A stretch of 64,000 nt of DNA from Prevotellaceae bacterium (GCA_003150315.1 QAML01000009.1:5973-69972), one strand, 5' to 3'; shown: positions 9,368 to 18,702, counted from the stretch's first letter. Translations and numbers: made by a program. Notes: generated from the letters alone by a model not told the origin.

Positions 9368-9985
9368 TTATTCCTCCACAAGAAGATTAGAAATCTGCAT
9401 GAGCAAATATTTTTTCCACTCCATAATCATGGCGCGATACTCGTTCTCGTCCATATTAAACCACGAAACAAAAAGATTCTTGGTTATGAACGGGAAAGCA
9501 ATGTTGCCGTAAAAAGCAGTAAAGACCGTGTACATGGGCACTTGCTTCAATCTTCCCGCTTTCATCTCGCTGTTCAGCACATCGCGCACAAGCGAAAAAA
9601 CTTTGTCATAGTGCATTTCTCTCGCAGTGGCAATGAAATGCTCCACATCGCGCTGTATTTCGGAAATTATGAAGCCCGGTATCGACGGATTCTCGAGAAA
9701 CCTCTCGAAATACTCGTCCACCACAAGCGCAAGACGCTCGATGAGCGGTTTGTTGCTCGACATTATTTCGCGCAAACGCGGCATGAGAGTCTCGACAATG
9801 GACGAGAACACCGCCTTGAACATTACGTCCTTGTTGGGAAAATAATAGTGGAGCGTGGAACGGTTCACACCCGCCAATTCGGCAATGTCGCACATGGTTG
9901 TGTCCTCGAAGCCTTTTTCAATAAAAAGTCTGCGAGCCGAGTCAATCATTACCATTTCCTGTCCGCCGTATGTCTTTTCGCTCAT
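9368..9985 (-). CDS. TetR/AcrR-family transcriptional regulator
   Basis: The 205-residue protein has an N-terminal helix-turn-helix at roughly residues 12-58. The recognition region reads ELAGVNRSTLHYYFPNKD, the classic TetR signature. The rest is the all-helical ligand and dimer domain, with no recognisable ligand specificity. Its ATG overlaps the stop of the activase gene by 4 nt (9982-9985), so it is translationally coupled to it. The CDF gene follows after 11 nt. A perfect inverted repeat near the operon start (14218-14233) is a good candidate for its operator, suggesting autoregulation of the whole operon. Confidence 0.93.
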   Translation of the reverse strand: MSEKTYGGQEMVMIDSARRLFIEKGFEDTTMCDIAELAGVNRSTLHYYFPNKDVMFKAVFSSIVETLMPRLREIMSSNKPLIERLALVVDEYFERFLENPSIPGFIISEIQRDVEHFIATAREMHYDKVFSLVRDVLNSEMKAGRLKQVPMYTVFTAFYGNIAFPFITKNLFVSWFNMDENEYRAMIMEWKKYLLMQISNLLVEE

Positions 9986-12900
9986 CTCGATTGTCTTACG
10001 TTATCAATGAACAACAGCAAACGATTAACGATATTCACATCGCTCACCGAGCTGTCAAAGTCGAGCGAAAGAATGTTCAGTTCCGGAAACATTGTCTTGA
10101 GTTTTTTCTCAATGCCTTTCTCTATTATGTGGTTGGCAATGCAGCCGAAAGGCTGAAGGCTTACCACATGATTAATTCCGTGAGCGACATAAGTGGAAAT
10201 CTCTCCCGGAATGAGCCATCCCTCGCCAAACTGCGCGTTAAGCGAAATAATCTTCGAAGCCCGCTTTGCCTTTTCAAAAATATCGTCAAAAGGGGTGTAA
10301 TATCTGAACGCCGATGCCGCATCGTTGAAAACGTCCATGCGCTTCTGTACCTTGCGATAAAGCCAATTGACAACGACATCGGGAATGCTCTTGCGCAGAA
10401 GCATTGAACGGTTTTTGGTTTCGCGGTTCACGAAACTTTGCGTAAAGAAATCCGTTATCAGCGGCGGCACAACCTCAAGCCTTTGCGCAATGAGCCAGTC
10501 GGTAACGTTTTTCTGGGCATAAGGATTGAATTCAAGGAAAATCTCACCCACAATTCCCACTTTGGCGGTCTTGATGTCCGTGCAAGCATCATTGAACTCC
10601 TTTGCAGCCTTTCTCACAAGCTCAGGAAGGGCGTCGGCATTATTTCTTTCTATCACAGGCTTTGCAATATCAAGGAATTTTTCCTTTAGCTTCGCTGCCA
10701 CACCCTTTTCCTTTTCGCGCGAAACCGTGGCGTAATACATTTTGGCAATTACATCGCTGTACAACATGGTGCTGAGAGCCACCGGAAGCAATTTGAGCCA
10801 TGGAATCTTGAATCCAGGCTGGTAATTGTCAATTCCGCTTCCGAATGAAAACGACACGACAGGCGTGTTTCGGTATCCGTTCGACAACAAAGCGCGTTTA
10901 ATGAGTGCTATATAGTTGCTGGCGCGACACTGACCTCCAGTCTGCGTAATGGCAACGGCTGTGTCGTCCGGGTTGAAGCGTCCGCTCTTGAACGCCTTTA
11001 TTACATCGCCCACGATAAGAGTTGCCGGATAGCAGACTTCGTTGTTGGAATATTTCAAACCCAGTTCTCCCGATTCCGAATCGCTCATGGGAAGATTCAC
11101 AACATTGAATCCCGCCACTTTCATAGCCGCAGGAATCAACGGCGAAAGGAAAGGCGTAAAAAACGGTGCTATAATGGTGCGTTTACGTTCGGCTTTCGTA
11201 AACGCAGGAGTGGTTTCGAAAGACTTCACGCGGCTTTGCGTCTTGTCGTGGCTTATTTTCAAACTTTCCACAAGCGATCGCACACGCAACTTAATAGATC
11301 CAACATTATCTATATCGTCAATTTTAAGGAGCGTAAGGTTTTTGTGAAATCTCTCAAGCGTAGCCCGCACTTCGTTTGTCAGAAAAGCGTCGGGACCGCA
11401 GCCAAAAGATGTGAGCTGCATATACTGCACGTCTGCCGGTTGTAGCCCCGCCCATTTGGCAGCTTTGAGAATGCGGTTGGGATAAGCCCACTGCGAAAGA
11501 TATATCGTATCGTCAATTGAAAGTTTCTCGTCATAAACAATATCATCCGTTATTACGTAAACACCCATTGCCGTTGCCATCTCCGCAACCCGGTGTTGAA
11601 TGAGCGGATCTGTATGATAAGGACGACCGGCAAGGAGAATGGCGAGACGTTTTTCCCGCCTTGCTTCTTCGAGAACCTCTCTGTTTATCTCGGCAAGGCG
11701 TTCGCGATATTGTTTTTCGGCTTCTTCGGCTGCCGACAAAGCACTGCGCACGGTTTTCGATGCAATTCCGAATCGTGAAAGCCATTCTTCCATTTGTTTC
11801 TGCAGCAGTTTGCGGTTTTTGAAAGTAACAACGGGACTTTCAACCGGCACTTTGGGCGACTGGGAACTGTTAACAACTTCGGAATATCCCGAAACTATCG
11901 GACAATTATAACTGTTTTGCTGTCCTTTCTCCTTGCGTTCAAAAACTACAAAGGGCATGAAAATTCTATCTACGCCCTTGCGTTCGAGATCTGCTATATG
12001 GCTGTGAACGAGTTTGGCAGGAAAACAAATGTTATCGCTCATCACGCAGTTTGCGTTACGTTCGTAGTCGGCGTAAATGCTTTCTGAGGAGAGCACTGTA
12101 CGTATGCCGCATGAATTCAAAAAGGTATGCCAGAAAGGATAATCCTCATAAATGTTCAGACAACGCGGTATGCCGATGGTAAATACGGGCTTCTCCACCT
12201 TACATTCGCGATTGAACAAAAGCCGGTACTTCTGCGGATAAACATTTCTGCCGGGTTTTGCCTTTGTTCCGCGATTGGAGAAAACACGTTCGCAACGGTT
12301 TCCAGAATAATACTTGCGGTTTCCCGGGAATAGGTAATGCGTAACCGTACATTGGTTTTCGCATCCCTTGCATCGGGTGCGTCGCGTGGTATATTTGGCA
12401 CGCGAAAGCATTTCTTCCACACTGCCCGCCTCGGTTGCCTCGTCGGATTTATGCTCCATGGCATAGAGTGCGCAACCTACCGCACCCATCAACTCGGGAC
12501 AGTCGCTGCGGTTAACATGTGTGGACGCAAGTTTTTCAAGAGCGCGAACAATTGAATCGTTTCGCATTGTTCCGCCCTGCACAACCACATATTTTCCGAG
12601 TTCGGAGGTGTTTTTGAGCTGCAAAACCTTATACAGGCAGTTTTTCACCACACTGTATGAAAGTCCTGCCGCAATATCGGCAACCGTAGCCCCTTCGCGC
12701 AACACCTGTTTCACTTTTGAATTCATAAACACGGTACAGCGTGTTCCCAAATCGCAGGGAGCATCGGAAGTACATGCGGCACGGGCGAAATCGTTAACGT
12801 CATAGTCGAGCGAACGTGCAAATGTACTGATAAACGAACCGCAGCCGGACGAACATGCTTCGTTTATTTCTATGCGGTTTATTACTCCGTGGTCCACGAA

Positions 12901-14196
12901 AATGGCTTTCATGTCCTGTCCGCCTATATCAAGGATGAAAGAAACCTCGGGACTTATGTTTTTTGCGGCAAGATAGTGGGCAATGGTCTCGATTATTCCG
13001 CCACCCAATCCGAATGCCGCCCTTATTAGGTCTTCGCCGTAGCCCGTGGAGCAGGAACCGGATATTTTCAAATTGGTTTCGTGCTTCTCGCACTCTTTTT
13101 TCAGCAGCTCGAGTCCTTTCTCCACAGTGCCTATAGGGTCGCCGTCGTTGTTATGATAGTAAGAAAACAGCAGATTTCCCTCGGGAGACAGAGCAACCAC
13201 CTTGGTGGTGGTGGAACCCGAGTCAATGCCTATAAAAGCTTCCTGATTCCCTTTACCGGGAGCCACACGCCGCAAAGCGTTTCCCCCAAGATTTTTGCGC
13301 CAATGCTCATAGTCTTCCTTACCTTCGAATATCGGCGGAAGACTAAGGTATGAGTGAACTTTCAAAGAGAGTGCGGAAGACACAAGTTGCTCAAATTCGC
13401 GAGCCGATGTCTGCATTCCGTTTTCGGCAAGAGCCGCTCCCCACGCGGGAATTATGCTTCCGTTTTCGGGAAGTACTATTTCGTTTTCGGCAAATCCGAG
13501 ATAATCGGAAAAGGCTTTCCTCAAACCCGATAGAAACGTCAAAGGTCCTCCGCAAAACATGACAGGCGGAGTAATTACACAGCCGTGAGCCAAAGTTGTT
13601 ACCGTTTGCACCGCCACGGCATGGAAAATGGAAGCGGCAATGTCCTCACGCGGCACATTGCGGGCTATAAGGTTTTGAATATCTGTCTTGCTGAACACGC
13701 CGCAACGCGAAGCCATGGGATAAACCTGCGTGGAACGGAGCGCAAGAGCGTTGAGTTCGTCATTGCTTGCGTGGAGCAAAATTGCCATTTGGTCAATAAA
13801 TGCCCCCGTTCCGCCTGCACAATTTCCGTTCATGCGCAAATCGGTTGCACGACCGCCGTCAAAAAACACCACTTTTGCATCTTCGCCACCAATGTCAATC
13901 ATTGTTTTGGCTTCGGGATGGGCACAGCGCACATAATTAGCCGCAGCCACCACTTCCTGTACAAAGGGAACGTTGCAACGCTCCGAGACTCCCATGCCCA
14001 CACTACCCGTTACGCTGATGCTGAGAAGCGAATCGCCCGCCACGCGCCGCAAATCGCTGCAAAAGTCCGCAATACAGTCTTTGACACGAGCCTGATGGCG
14101 CACATAATTAGTGTAAACCGGTTTGCCAGAAGGGTCAAGAGCCACAATCTTGGCGGTTGTGGAACCAATATCAATACCTACCTTATATAATGTCAT
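9982..14196 (-). CDS. Giant acyl-CoA dehydratase activase-related protein (2-hydroxyglutaryl-CoA dehydratase activator family)
   Basis: The 1404-residue protein contains two tandem ASKHA ATPase domains (BadF/BcrA type). The first starts at residue 4 (GIDIGSTTAKIV) and the second at about residue 322 (IGIDSGSTTTKV); both carry the DIGGxD and GCGSF/GGTGAF-type motifs. A cysteine cluster at about 609-640 (CKGCENQC followed by a NRC) suggests a 4Fe-4S site. A DUF2229-like region follows (about 665-990), then a C-terminal HgdB-like region from about 1003. Small HgdC activators have a single ATPase domain and drive ATP-dependent electron transfer into 2-hydroxyacyl-CoA dehydratases. These very large fusions are widespread in anaerobes, but their substrate is unknown. 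No dehydratase gene is adjacent here. It is first gene of an operon with TetR and CDF. Confidence 0.85.
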   Translation of the reverse strand: MTLYKVGIDIGSTTAKIVALDPSGKPVYTNYVRHQARVKDCIADFCSDLRRVAGDSLLSISVTGSVGMGVSERCNVPFVQEVVAAANYVRCAHPEAKTMIDIGGEDAKVVFFDGGRATDLRMNGNCAGGTGAFIDQMAILLHASNDELNALALRSTQVYPMASRCGVFSKTDIQNLIARNVPREDIAASIFHAVAVQTVTTLAHGCVITPPVMFCGGPLTFLSGLRKAFSDYLGFAENEIVLPENGSIIPAWGAALAENGMQTSAREFEQLVSSALSLKVHSYLSLPPIFEGKEDYEHWRKNLGGNALRRVAPGKGNQEAFIGIDSGSTTTKVVALSPEGNLLFSYYHNNDGDPIGTVEKGLELLKKECEKHETNLKISGSCSTGYGEDLIRAAFGLGGGIIETIAHYLAAKNISPEVSFILDIGGQDMKAIFVDHGVINRIEINEACSSGCGSFISTFARSLDYDVNDFARAACTSDAPCDLGTRCTVFMNSKVKQVLREGATVADIAAGLSYSVVKNCLYKVLQLKNTSELGKYVVVQGGTMRNDSIVRALEKLASTHVNRSDCPELMGAVGCALYAMEHKSDEATEAGSVEEMLSRAKYTTRRTRCKGCENQCTVTHYLFPGNRKYYSGNRCERVFSNRGTKAKPGRNVYPQKYRLLFNRECKVEKPVFTIGIPRCLNIYEDYPFWHTFLNSCGIRTVLSSESIYADYERNANCVMSDNICFPAKLVHSHIADLERKGVDRIFMPFVVFERKEKGQQNSYNCPIVSGYSEVVNSSQSPKVPVESPVVTFKNRKLLQKQMEEWLSRFGIASKTVRSALSAAEEAEKQYRERLAEINREVLEEARREKRLAILLAGRPYHTDPLIQHRVAEMATAMGVYVITDDIVYDEKLSIDDTIYLSQWAYPNRILKAAKWAGLQPADVQYMQLTSFGCGPDAFLTNEVRATLERFHKNLTLLKIDDIDNVGSIKLRVRSLVESLKISHDKTQSRVKSFETTPAFTKAERKRTIIAPFFTPFLSPLIPAAMKVAGFNVVNLPMSDSESGELGLKYSNNEVCYPATLIVGDVIKAFKSGRFNPDDTAVAITQTGGQCRASNYIALIKRALLSNGYRNTPVVSFSFGSGIDNYQPGFKIPWLKLLPVALSTMLYSDVIAKMYYATVSREKEKGVAAKLKEKFLDIAKPVIERNNADALPELVRKAAKEFNDACTDIKTAKVGIVGEIFLEFNPYAQKNVTDWLIAQRLEVVPPLITDFFTQSFVNRETKNRSMLLRKSIPDVVVNWLYRKVQKRMDVFNDAASAFRYYTPFDDIFEKAKRASKIISLNAQFGEGWLIPGEISTYVAHGINHVVSLQPFGCIANHIIEKGIEKKLKTMFPELNILSLDFDSSVSDVNIVNRLLLFIDNVRQSR

Positions 14197-14217
14197 AAAT
14201 GTTATTTTTCGCGAAAG

Positions 14218-14233
14218 CTGACACTTGTGTCAG
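14218..14233. promoter_or_regulatory. Candidate TetR operator (inverted repeat)
   Basis: CTGACAC-TT-GTGTCAG has perfect 7-bp arms. It lies between the -7 box (14241-14248) and the activase ATG, overlapping the expected transcript start. Position and symmetry suit a repressor site for the TetR protein encoded second in the operon. Confidence 0.6.
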
Positions 14234-14240
14234 ACAACTG

Positions 14241-14248
14241 CAAATGTA
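14241..14248 (-). promoter_or_regulatory. -7 box of the activase-tetR-CDF operon
   Basis: The minus strand reads TACATTTG, matching TAnnTTTG, about 45 nt upstream of the ATG. No good -33 box was seen, which fits a regulated promoter. Confidence 0.55.
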
Positions 14249-14458
14249 TGAATTAATTTCATTTACGCGACAGGGATTTGCATCATTATTTTTCTTTAAC
14301 GGGATGTTCCGCCTAATCAGTCAACCACGTTTTGCATTAAAGCCCCAACCTCATCGAAGAAGGCTGTCATTTTGCGCGTTTGGCGACATAAAAACAAAAA
14401 AATCATCGAAAACAAAAAGTTTTTCAAAAATCTTGCACGACCTATCAAAAGTTTTTAC

Positions 14459-14807
14459 TAACTTTATGCTGATTTTTTTTCGAAAACACATCGCGCTGTA
14501 CAAGTACAGCAAAGAGCGCAGGATTTGAGACAATCTGCAAGCGCAAGCCGATTTCCCATTTCATGCAAAAACAGTGGCATCACCATGCCCGAAAGTCCCT
14601 TGTAAGGGGAAAATAGTTTCTTTTCGAAACGAGACACATAGTTTTTAGCATAGCGATGAAGGGTCATCGCCATTTATGCTCTAATAACCGCCTGCCGTCG
14701 TTAAAAAACGTTAGTATGCTTAGATTCTTATATTGGACGGAGACGGCTTTTGGAGCCCAACCATGGGGGACAATTAAAAATTACAGCACGGTTGTCCCCC
14801 ATTTTTC
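14459..14807 (+). ncRNA. Candidate structured RNA (unannotated)
   Basis: No coding gene was recognised here, but the plus strand holds a dense series of perfect stems. These are CTGTAC-aa-GTACAG (14496-14509), flanked by GCGC/GCGC; GGCAT-cacc-ATGCC (14576-14589); TCCCTT/AAGGGG (about 14596-14609); and GTTTC-ttttc-GAAAC (14616-14630). A compound stem follows, with AGCATA+GCGATGA at 14647-14659 pairing with TCATCGC (14664-14670) and TATGCT (14675-14680). The stretch ends in an 11-bp hairpin, ATGGGGGACAA (14763-14773) with TTGTCCCCCAT (14792-14802), followed by five T, a plausible plus-strand terminator. A near-consensus -7 box TAACTTTA lies at 14459-14466. No known RNA family was matched by eye. 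Confidence 0.35.
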
Positions 14808-15052
14808 CGACGGAGCAGAATCTTTCCGCCTTTATTTTGCACGGCACACAGTAAATAAACAACGAACAACACATATCTTTATTGTATAAAACTGCACGAT
14901 TTATCGTTTTTCGGGCAACTTTCTCCGACATTTCAACATAAACATGGCAGCAATTACTTTTTTGCGCACGCAAAACCGAGGGACACAGAGCATACCTCAA
15001 TGCCGATTATCGGACACGTTTTGCAACAATTTTTCGAGGCATTTTTGTCCCT
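14808..15052. other. Intergenic region, nothing recognised
   Basis: About 245 nt of AT-rich sequence between the structured candidate RNA and repeat copy 3. No gene, promoter pair or terminator was recognised in it. Confidence 0.6.
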
Positions 15053-15180
15053 TTTGTAAGACTTTGTTTTTCAATATGTTTGACATGTCCGAAAATATAA
15101 GGCATATATTTTAAAATACAAGGCACTTATTTTAAAATATGTGCCTTGTATTTTTCACAACAAGCCATGTGTTTTTTTTC
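15052..15180 (-). repeat. Dispersed palindromic intergenic element, copy 3 (inverted)
   Basis: This copy has the opposite orientation: the TTTTGTAAG end is at 15053 and the GCCATGTG end at about 15174. Its modules read AAGGCATATATTTT, AAGGCACTTATTTT and AAAATATGTGCCTT. It lies 3' of rhaD and 5' of the activase operon region. Confidence 0.85.
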
Positions 15181-15443
15181 GCGTCAAAACACATGGGAAA
15201 AATTAAAGGAAAAAATGTGGTTTCGGTACACTTTTTTGTCCCGCCACGGTGTTAACGGCGCACGGTTTTCCGAAACATTTTTCGGAACGAGCCGGAAGAA
15301 TGTAGCCCCATGCGACACGCTACCGTAGTGGCGGCTTAATGCCTGAAAACGGACGCTTCAGCCCCGCGCCGCGTATGGCACGCGCAGGTTAATCCGGGGC
15401 ATATTCCTAAACGCAATGTTCAGGAGCGAAATTACAGAAACGA
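15181..15443. other. Intergenic region, nothing recognised
   Basis: About 260 nt between repeat copy 3 and the rhaD terminator. No gene or recognisable signal was seen. Confidence 0.6.
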
Positions 15444-15474
15444 AAATCCCCGTCCTGCAGCACGCGGAACGGGG
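15444..15474 (-). terminator. Terminator of the rha operon (after rhaD)
   Basis: CCCCGT (15448-15453) pairs with ACGGGG (15469-15474), with partial inner pairing. On the minus strand it runs into GATTTTCG. It lies about 25 nt past the rhaD stop. Confidence 0.65.
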
Positions 15475-15499
15475 AGCAATCTATTACGTTAATTATTTG

Positions 15500-16306
15500 T
15501 CAGAGATTGAACGCCTCTTTAAGTTCGTTCATCGATTCATCGCTCATGCCTTCAGGTTCAAAACCCATGGATTTTGCATCCTGATAAATCTGCGCAGACT
15601 TAACAAGCACATCGATTTCATCGAAAGCCTCAAGCGCATCATTGCCTATGGCAACAACACCGTGCTTTTCCCACAACACAACATTGTGTTCCTGCAATCC
15701 CTTGACTGTTTCCTCGGCAAGTTTTATGCTCGAAGGCATTTCGTAAGGAATAATGCCCAAGCCCTTGGGACAGAAAGCACGTGTTTCGGGAATCATGGAC
15801 CAAAGCAAATGGGTAAGTACACCGGGTTTCAGATATTCCTTGTTGTGCGACATGGCAACAAGCTCAATGGGATGAGTATGTATGACAGCGCGGAACTTAG
15901 AACCTTTGCCTATCAAATCGTCATGTATAGCAAGGTGGGAAGGAAGCTCGGAAGTAGGTTTTACAGGATTGTCGGCAATCATTTCGTAGTTTTCGCCGTC
16001 GGGCAGAACGCGAATGATCGAACCGTTGTCCATGGGGTGGCGTGCAAGGTCGCGCATGCGGCAGCCCGTGCCCTTGCAATAGAAAATGCCGCCCTTAATG
16101 TTGGGCAGCGTCATGCCTATGGGAGTTACGGGACCAATGGCAGGAAGTTTTGAAAGAGCTTCCACATCCACAAGCTCCGTGATGTTAACCGTGATGTTGC
16201 CACCGTTGCGTTCGGCCCAGCCTTTTTGCCACAAATAGCCGGCAACCTCGGCAGCTTTCATTACCTCGGCTTTGGCACGAGGATAATCTTCGAGTACAGA
16301 TTTCAT
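15500..16306 (-). CDS. rhaD: L-rhamnulose-1-phosphate aldolase
   Basis: The 268-residue class II (zinc) aldolase of the RhaD/FucA/AraD fold cleaves rhamnulose-1-phosphate to dihydroxyacetone phosphate and L-lactaldehyde. The zinc-binding HTH pair is at about His143 and His145 in the segment IHTHPIELVAMSHN. The C-terminal third contains the HGVVAIG histidine expected to complete the site, and an early GGN-containing glycine-rich phosphate loop is present (RNGGNITVN). Length matches E. coli RhaD (274). It is the last gene of the operon, following rhaT after a 92-nt gap that contains a hairpin. Confidence 0.96.
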   Translation of the reverse strand: MKSVLEDYPRAKAEVMKAAEVAGYLWQKGWAERNGGNITVNITELVDVEALSKLPAIGPVTPIGMTLPNIKGGIFYCKGTGCRMRDLARHPMDNGSIIRVLPDGENYEMIADNPVKPTSELPSHLAIHDDLIGKGSKFRAVIHTHPIELVAMSHNKEYLKPGVLTHLLWSMIPETRAFCPKGLGIIPYEMPSSIKLAEETVKGLQEHNVVLWEKHGVVAIGNDALEAFDEIDVLVKSAQIYQDAKSMGFEPEGMSDESMNELKEAFNL

Positions 16307-16353
16307 TTTATATTCTTTTTTATCCGCCCGCCGTTGACGGGCTAATTAAATTA

Positions 16354-16381
16354 AGGCGGACAGTCATTAGTCTGTCCGCCT
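16354..16381 (-). promoter_or_regulatory. Intercistronic hairpin between rhaT and rhaD
   Basis: AGGCGGACAG (16354-16363) pairs perfectly with CTGTCCGCCT (16372-16381) around an 8-nt loop. On the minus strand only a weak AT-rich tail follows (TTAATTTAATT). It may be an attenuating or mRNA-stabilising structure rather than a full terminator, setting the rhaD level against the upstream genes. Confidence 0.6.
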
Positions 16382-16398
16382 CGAAAAATTCTATTTGT

Positions 16399-17433
16399 TT
16401 ATACCAACTGCGGGAGGAAACACGATACAATCAGCACCAGAATGCCGGCAATGAGAACGGCAATGGTTTTGCTTGAACAGCCTTTCCATTCCTTGAGGAT
16501 AATTCCCCAAACATTGGAGAACGTAACGTTGAGAGCCATGAGGATGCAGAACGAAAGGGTCATCAATGTGGGCGAAGAGGTAAGGAAACCTTTGCCAAGC
16601 GACAAGCCGAAGAACTGTGAGTACCACAACGCTCCGGCAAGAGCGCAGAACAAAAGATTGTTAGCCCAAACACCACCGTTCTTGTAGTCTCCCCACGTAT
16701 GGTTCTTTCCATTCTGGTAGAAACAGTAAACGGCATTCGTGATGAAGCCTCCGAAAGTTACGAGAAGGGTTGCGGGAAGCGTGTGAAACATTGGGTTCGT
16801 GAGATCGCCGAAGTTAATGTCTTTTCCGAACTCAAGACCCACATTGAAACACCCGCTCATAAATCCGGCAAGCAGAGCTATGACTATACCCTTGGGAAAA
16901 TTGAAATCCTTTACGGCAGCTTTTTTCTCTTCTTCGGAAAGCGAAGCAGATTTCATGGCTCCCGCCACACCGATTATGGCAATTCCGACGAGCGTTGCCA
17001 CCACACCGATAACAACAGCTGCGGTGAGAGTGGAAAGCGCATCAAGTTCGGGGAAGAACACATTCAACAGCACCGGACCCATAATGGTTCCCAATGCGGC
17101 GCAAGTGCCGAGGGCGATGGATTGTCCGAGAGCCACTCCGAGATAACGCATGGAAAGTCCGAAAGTCAAACCACCTATTCCCCAAAGCACACCGAACAGA
17201 ACCGTCATGGAGAGTCGGAAACTGTCGGCTCCCGCAAACAATTCGAAAAGCGAGTGTCCTGCGGGCACCGCAAGCAGTGCACCGAGAAGCGGGAACACGA
17301 GCCAGGCAAAAACTCCCTGAACTATCCAATAACTTTCCCAACTCCAGTTCTTAATCTTGTTGATAGGAACATAACAACTGCTTTGGCAGAACGCTCCAAT
17401 CGCAATAATCAATAATCCTAAAAGAATTTCCAT
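16399..17433 (-). CDS. rhaT: L-rhamnose/proton symporter
   Basis: The 344-residue integral membrane protein has about ten predicted helices and belongs to the RhaT family of the drug/metabolite transporter superfamily. It imports L-rhamnose with H+ across the inner membrane. The N-terminus reads GLLIIAIGAFCQSSCYVPI, close to the family pattern. Length equals that of E. coli RhaT (344). It lies between rhaA (15-nt gap) and rhaD. In the operon logic it imports the sugar that the periplasmic or outer-surface rhamnosidase releases. Confidence 0.95.
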   Translation of the reverse strand: MEILLGLLIIAIGAFCQSSCYVPINKIKNWSWESYWIVQGVFAWLVFPLLGALLAVPAGHSLFELFAGADSFRLSMTVLFGVLWGIGGLTFGLSMRYLGVALGQSIALGTCAALGTIMGPVLLNVFFPELDALSTLTAAVVIGVVATLVGIAIIGVAGAMKSASLSEEEKKAAVKDFNFPKGIVIALLAGFMSGCFNVGLEFGKDINFGDLTNPMFHTLPATLLVTFGGFITNAVYCFYQNGKNHTWGDYKNGGVWANNLLFCALAGALWYSQFFGLSLGKGFLTSSPTLMTLSFCILMALNVTFSNVWGIILKEWKGCSSKTIAVLIAGILVLIVSCFLPQLV

Positions 17434-17448
17434 CTCCGCGCAGTGTTA

Positions 17449-18702
17449 TCAGTTACGCTTTGAGAGAACTTCCTGCTCGTATTTCTCAACCTCAGCGAGG
17501 TAATCTTCGGCAACAGGAACATTGTTCTTGAGGTTGAAGTAGTCATAAACCGCTCCAACAGGAAGAGTCTTGGCTTCTTCGAGCAAAGCAAGGCGTTCGA
17601 AGAGTTTTCCTTCGTCCTCGTACTTGCGCAAAGTGTCAAGCGGCTCGAGGAATGCCTGAAGCAAAGACTTCTGAGCAGCACGAACGCCAATGATGTAAGC
17701 ACCGATACGATTGATAGAAGCATCGAAATAGTCAAGACCTATGTGAGCACGATCAAGAGCGTCGGCACGAACAAGTTCCGAGAACAAGTTGCGGGTATTA
17801 TCGTCAAAGAGTGTTACATGGTCGGAATCCCAGTGCATGGGACGAGAAACGTGAAGCATGAGCTCGGGAACGAAGAGAAGCAAAGCACTAACGGCATCGC
17901 TAACATTCTCGGTGGGCTCGTAGTGACCGGTGTCGAGAGTGTAAATCACATTGTTCTTTGCGCAATAGCCTGCATAGAAGTCATGAGAACCTACGGTGTA
18001 TGCTTCCAAACCGATACCGAAGAGTTTAGCCTCAAGACAAGGCTTCATGTTAGGCAGATTTTCTGCGAGAATCTCGTCAAGGCTCTCTTTAAGAATCTGA
18101 CGATAACGAAGTTTCTCAACAGTGTAATCCTTGCTTCCGTCATGAACCCAAATATTCATGATACAGGGGTCGCCCTGATAGGCTCCCATTGCATCAGCTA
18201 TTCTGCGGCAACGCTTTGTGTGCTCAATCCAAAAGTCGCGAATGGACTTGTCGGGGTTGGAAAGCGTAAGACTTCCGCTCTTGGGGTGAGAGAAACTCGT
18301 GGAATTGAAGTCAAGCTTCATGTTTCTTTCTTTTGCCCATTCCATCCAGCCTTGGAAATGTTTTACCTCCACTTGGTCGCGGTCCACAAACTGTCCGCCG
18401 AACTCTCCGTAAGTTTCATGGAGATTCAAACGCATGTGTCCTGCGAGAAGACTCGTAACCTTGTCAATGTCCTGACGCAACTCGTCGATGTTGCGTGCTT
18501 TGCCGGGATAATTACCTGTGGTCTGAATACCGCCCGAAGCTGCTTCGTTGCGCTCAAAACCCACAACGTCATCAGCCTGCCAGCAATGCAGCGAGATAGG
18601 AGTTCTTTCAAGTGTTTCGATAGCCTTATCGGTATCAATTCCAAACTCTGCGTAACGCGCTTTAGCAAGCTCGTAAGCTTTTTTTATTTGTTCTTCTTTC
18701 AT
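17449..18702 (-). CDS. rhaA: L-rhamnose isomerase
   Basis: The 417-residue enzyme (E. coli 419) converts L-rhamnose to L-rhamnulose with Mn2+/Zn2+ in a TIM barrel. Family segments seen include SLHCWQADDVVGFE near the N-terminus, and KLDFNSTSFSHPK and DGSKD in the middle. The metal-site region around HYEPTENVSDAVS and the SRPMHWDSDHV segment come later. The ATG follows the rhamnosidase gene after 33 nt. It is the second catabolic step of the operon after uptake. Confidence 0.97.
   Translation of the reverse strand: MKEEQIKKAYELAKARYAEFGIDTDKAIETLERTPISLHCWQADDVVGFERNEAASGGIQTTGNYPGKARNIDELRQDIDKVTSLLAGHMRLNLHETYGEFGGQFVDRDQVEVKHFQGWMEWAKERNMKLDFNSTSFSHPKSGSLTLSNPDKSIRDFWIEHTKRCRRIADAMGAYQGDPCIMNIWVHDGSKDYTVEKLRYRQILKESLDEILAENLPNMKPCLEAKLFGIGLEAYTVGSHDFYAGYCAKNNVIYTLDTGHYEPTENVSDAVSALLLFVPELMLHVSRPMHWDSDHVTLFDDNTRNLFSELVRADALDRAHIGLDYFDASINRIGAYIIGVRAAQKSLLQAFLEPLDTLRKYEDEGKLFERLALLEEAKTLPVGAVYDYFNLKNNVPVAEDYLAEVEKYEQEVLSKRN

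Noticed and set aside
14464-14673. Minus-strand ORF of 69 residues in the structured region
   Set aside because: No recognisable product; a series of stems and a terminator on the other strand is a better explanation.
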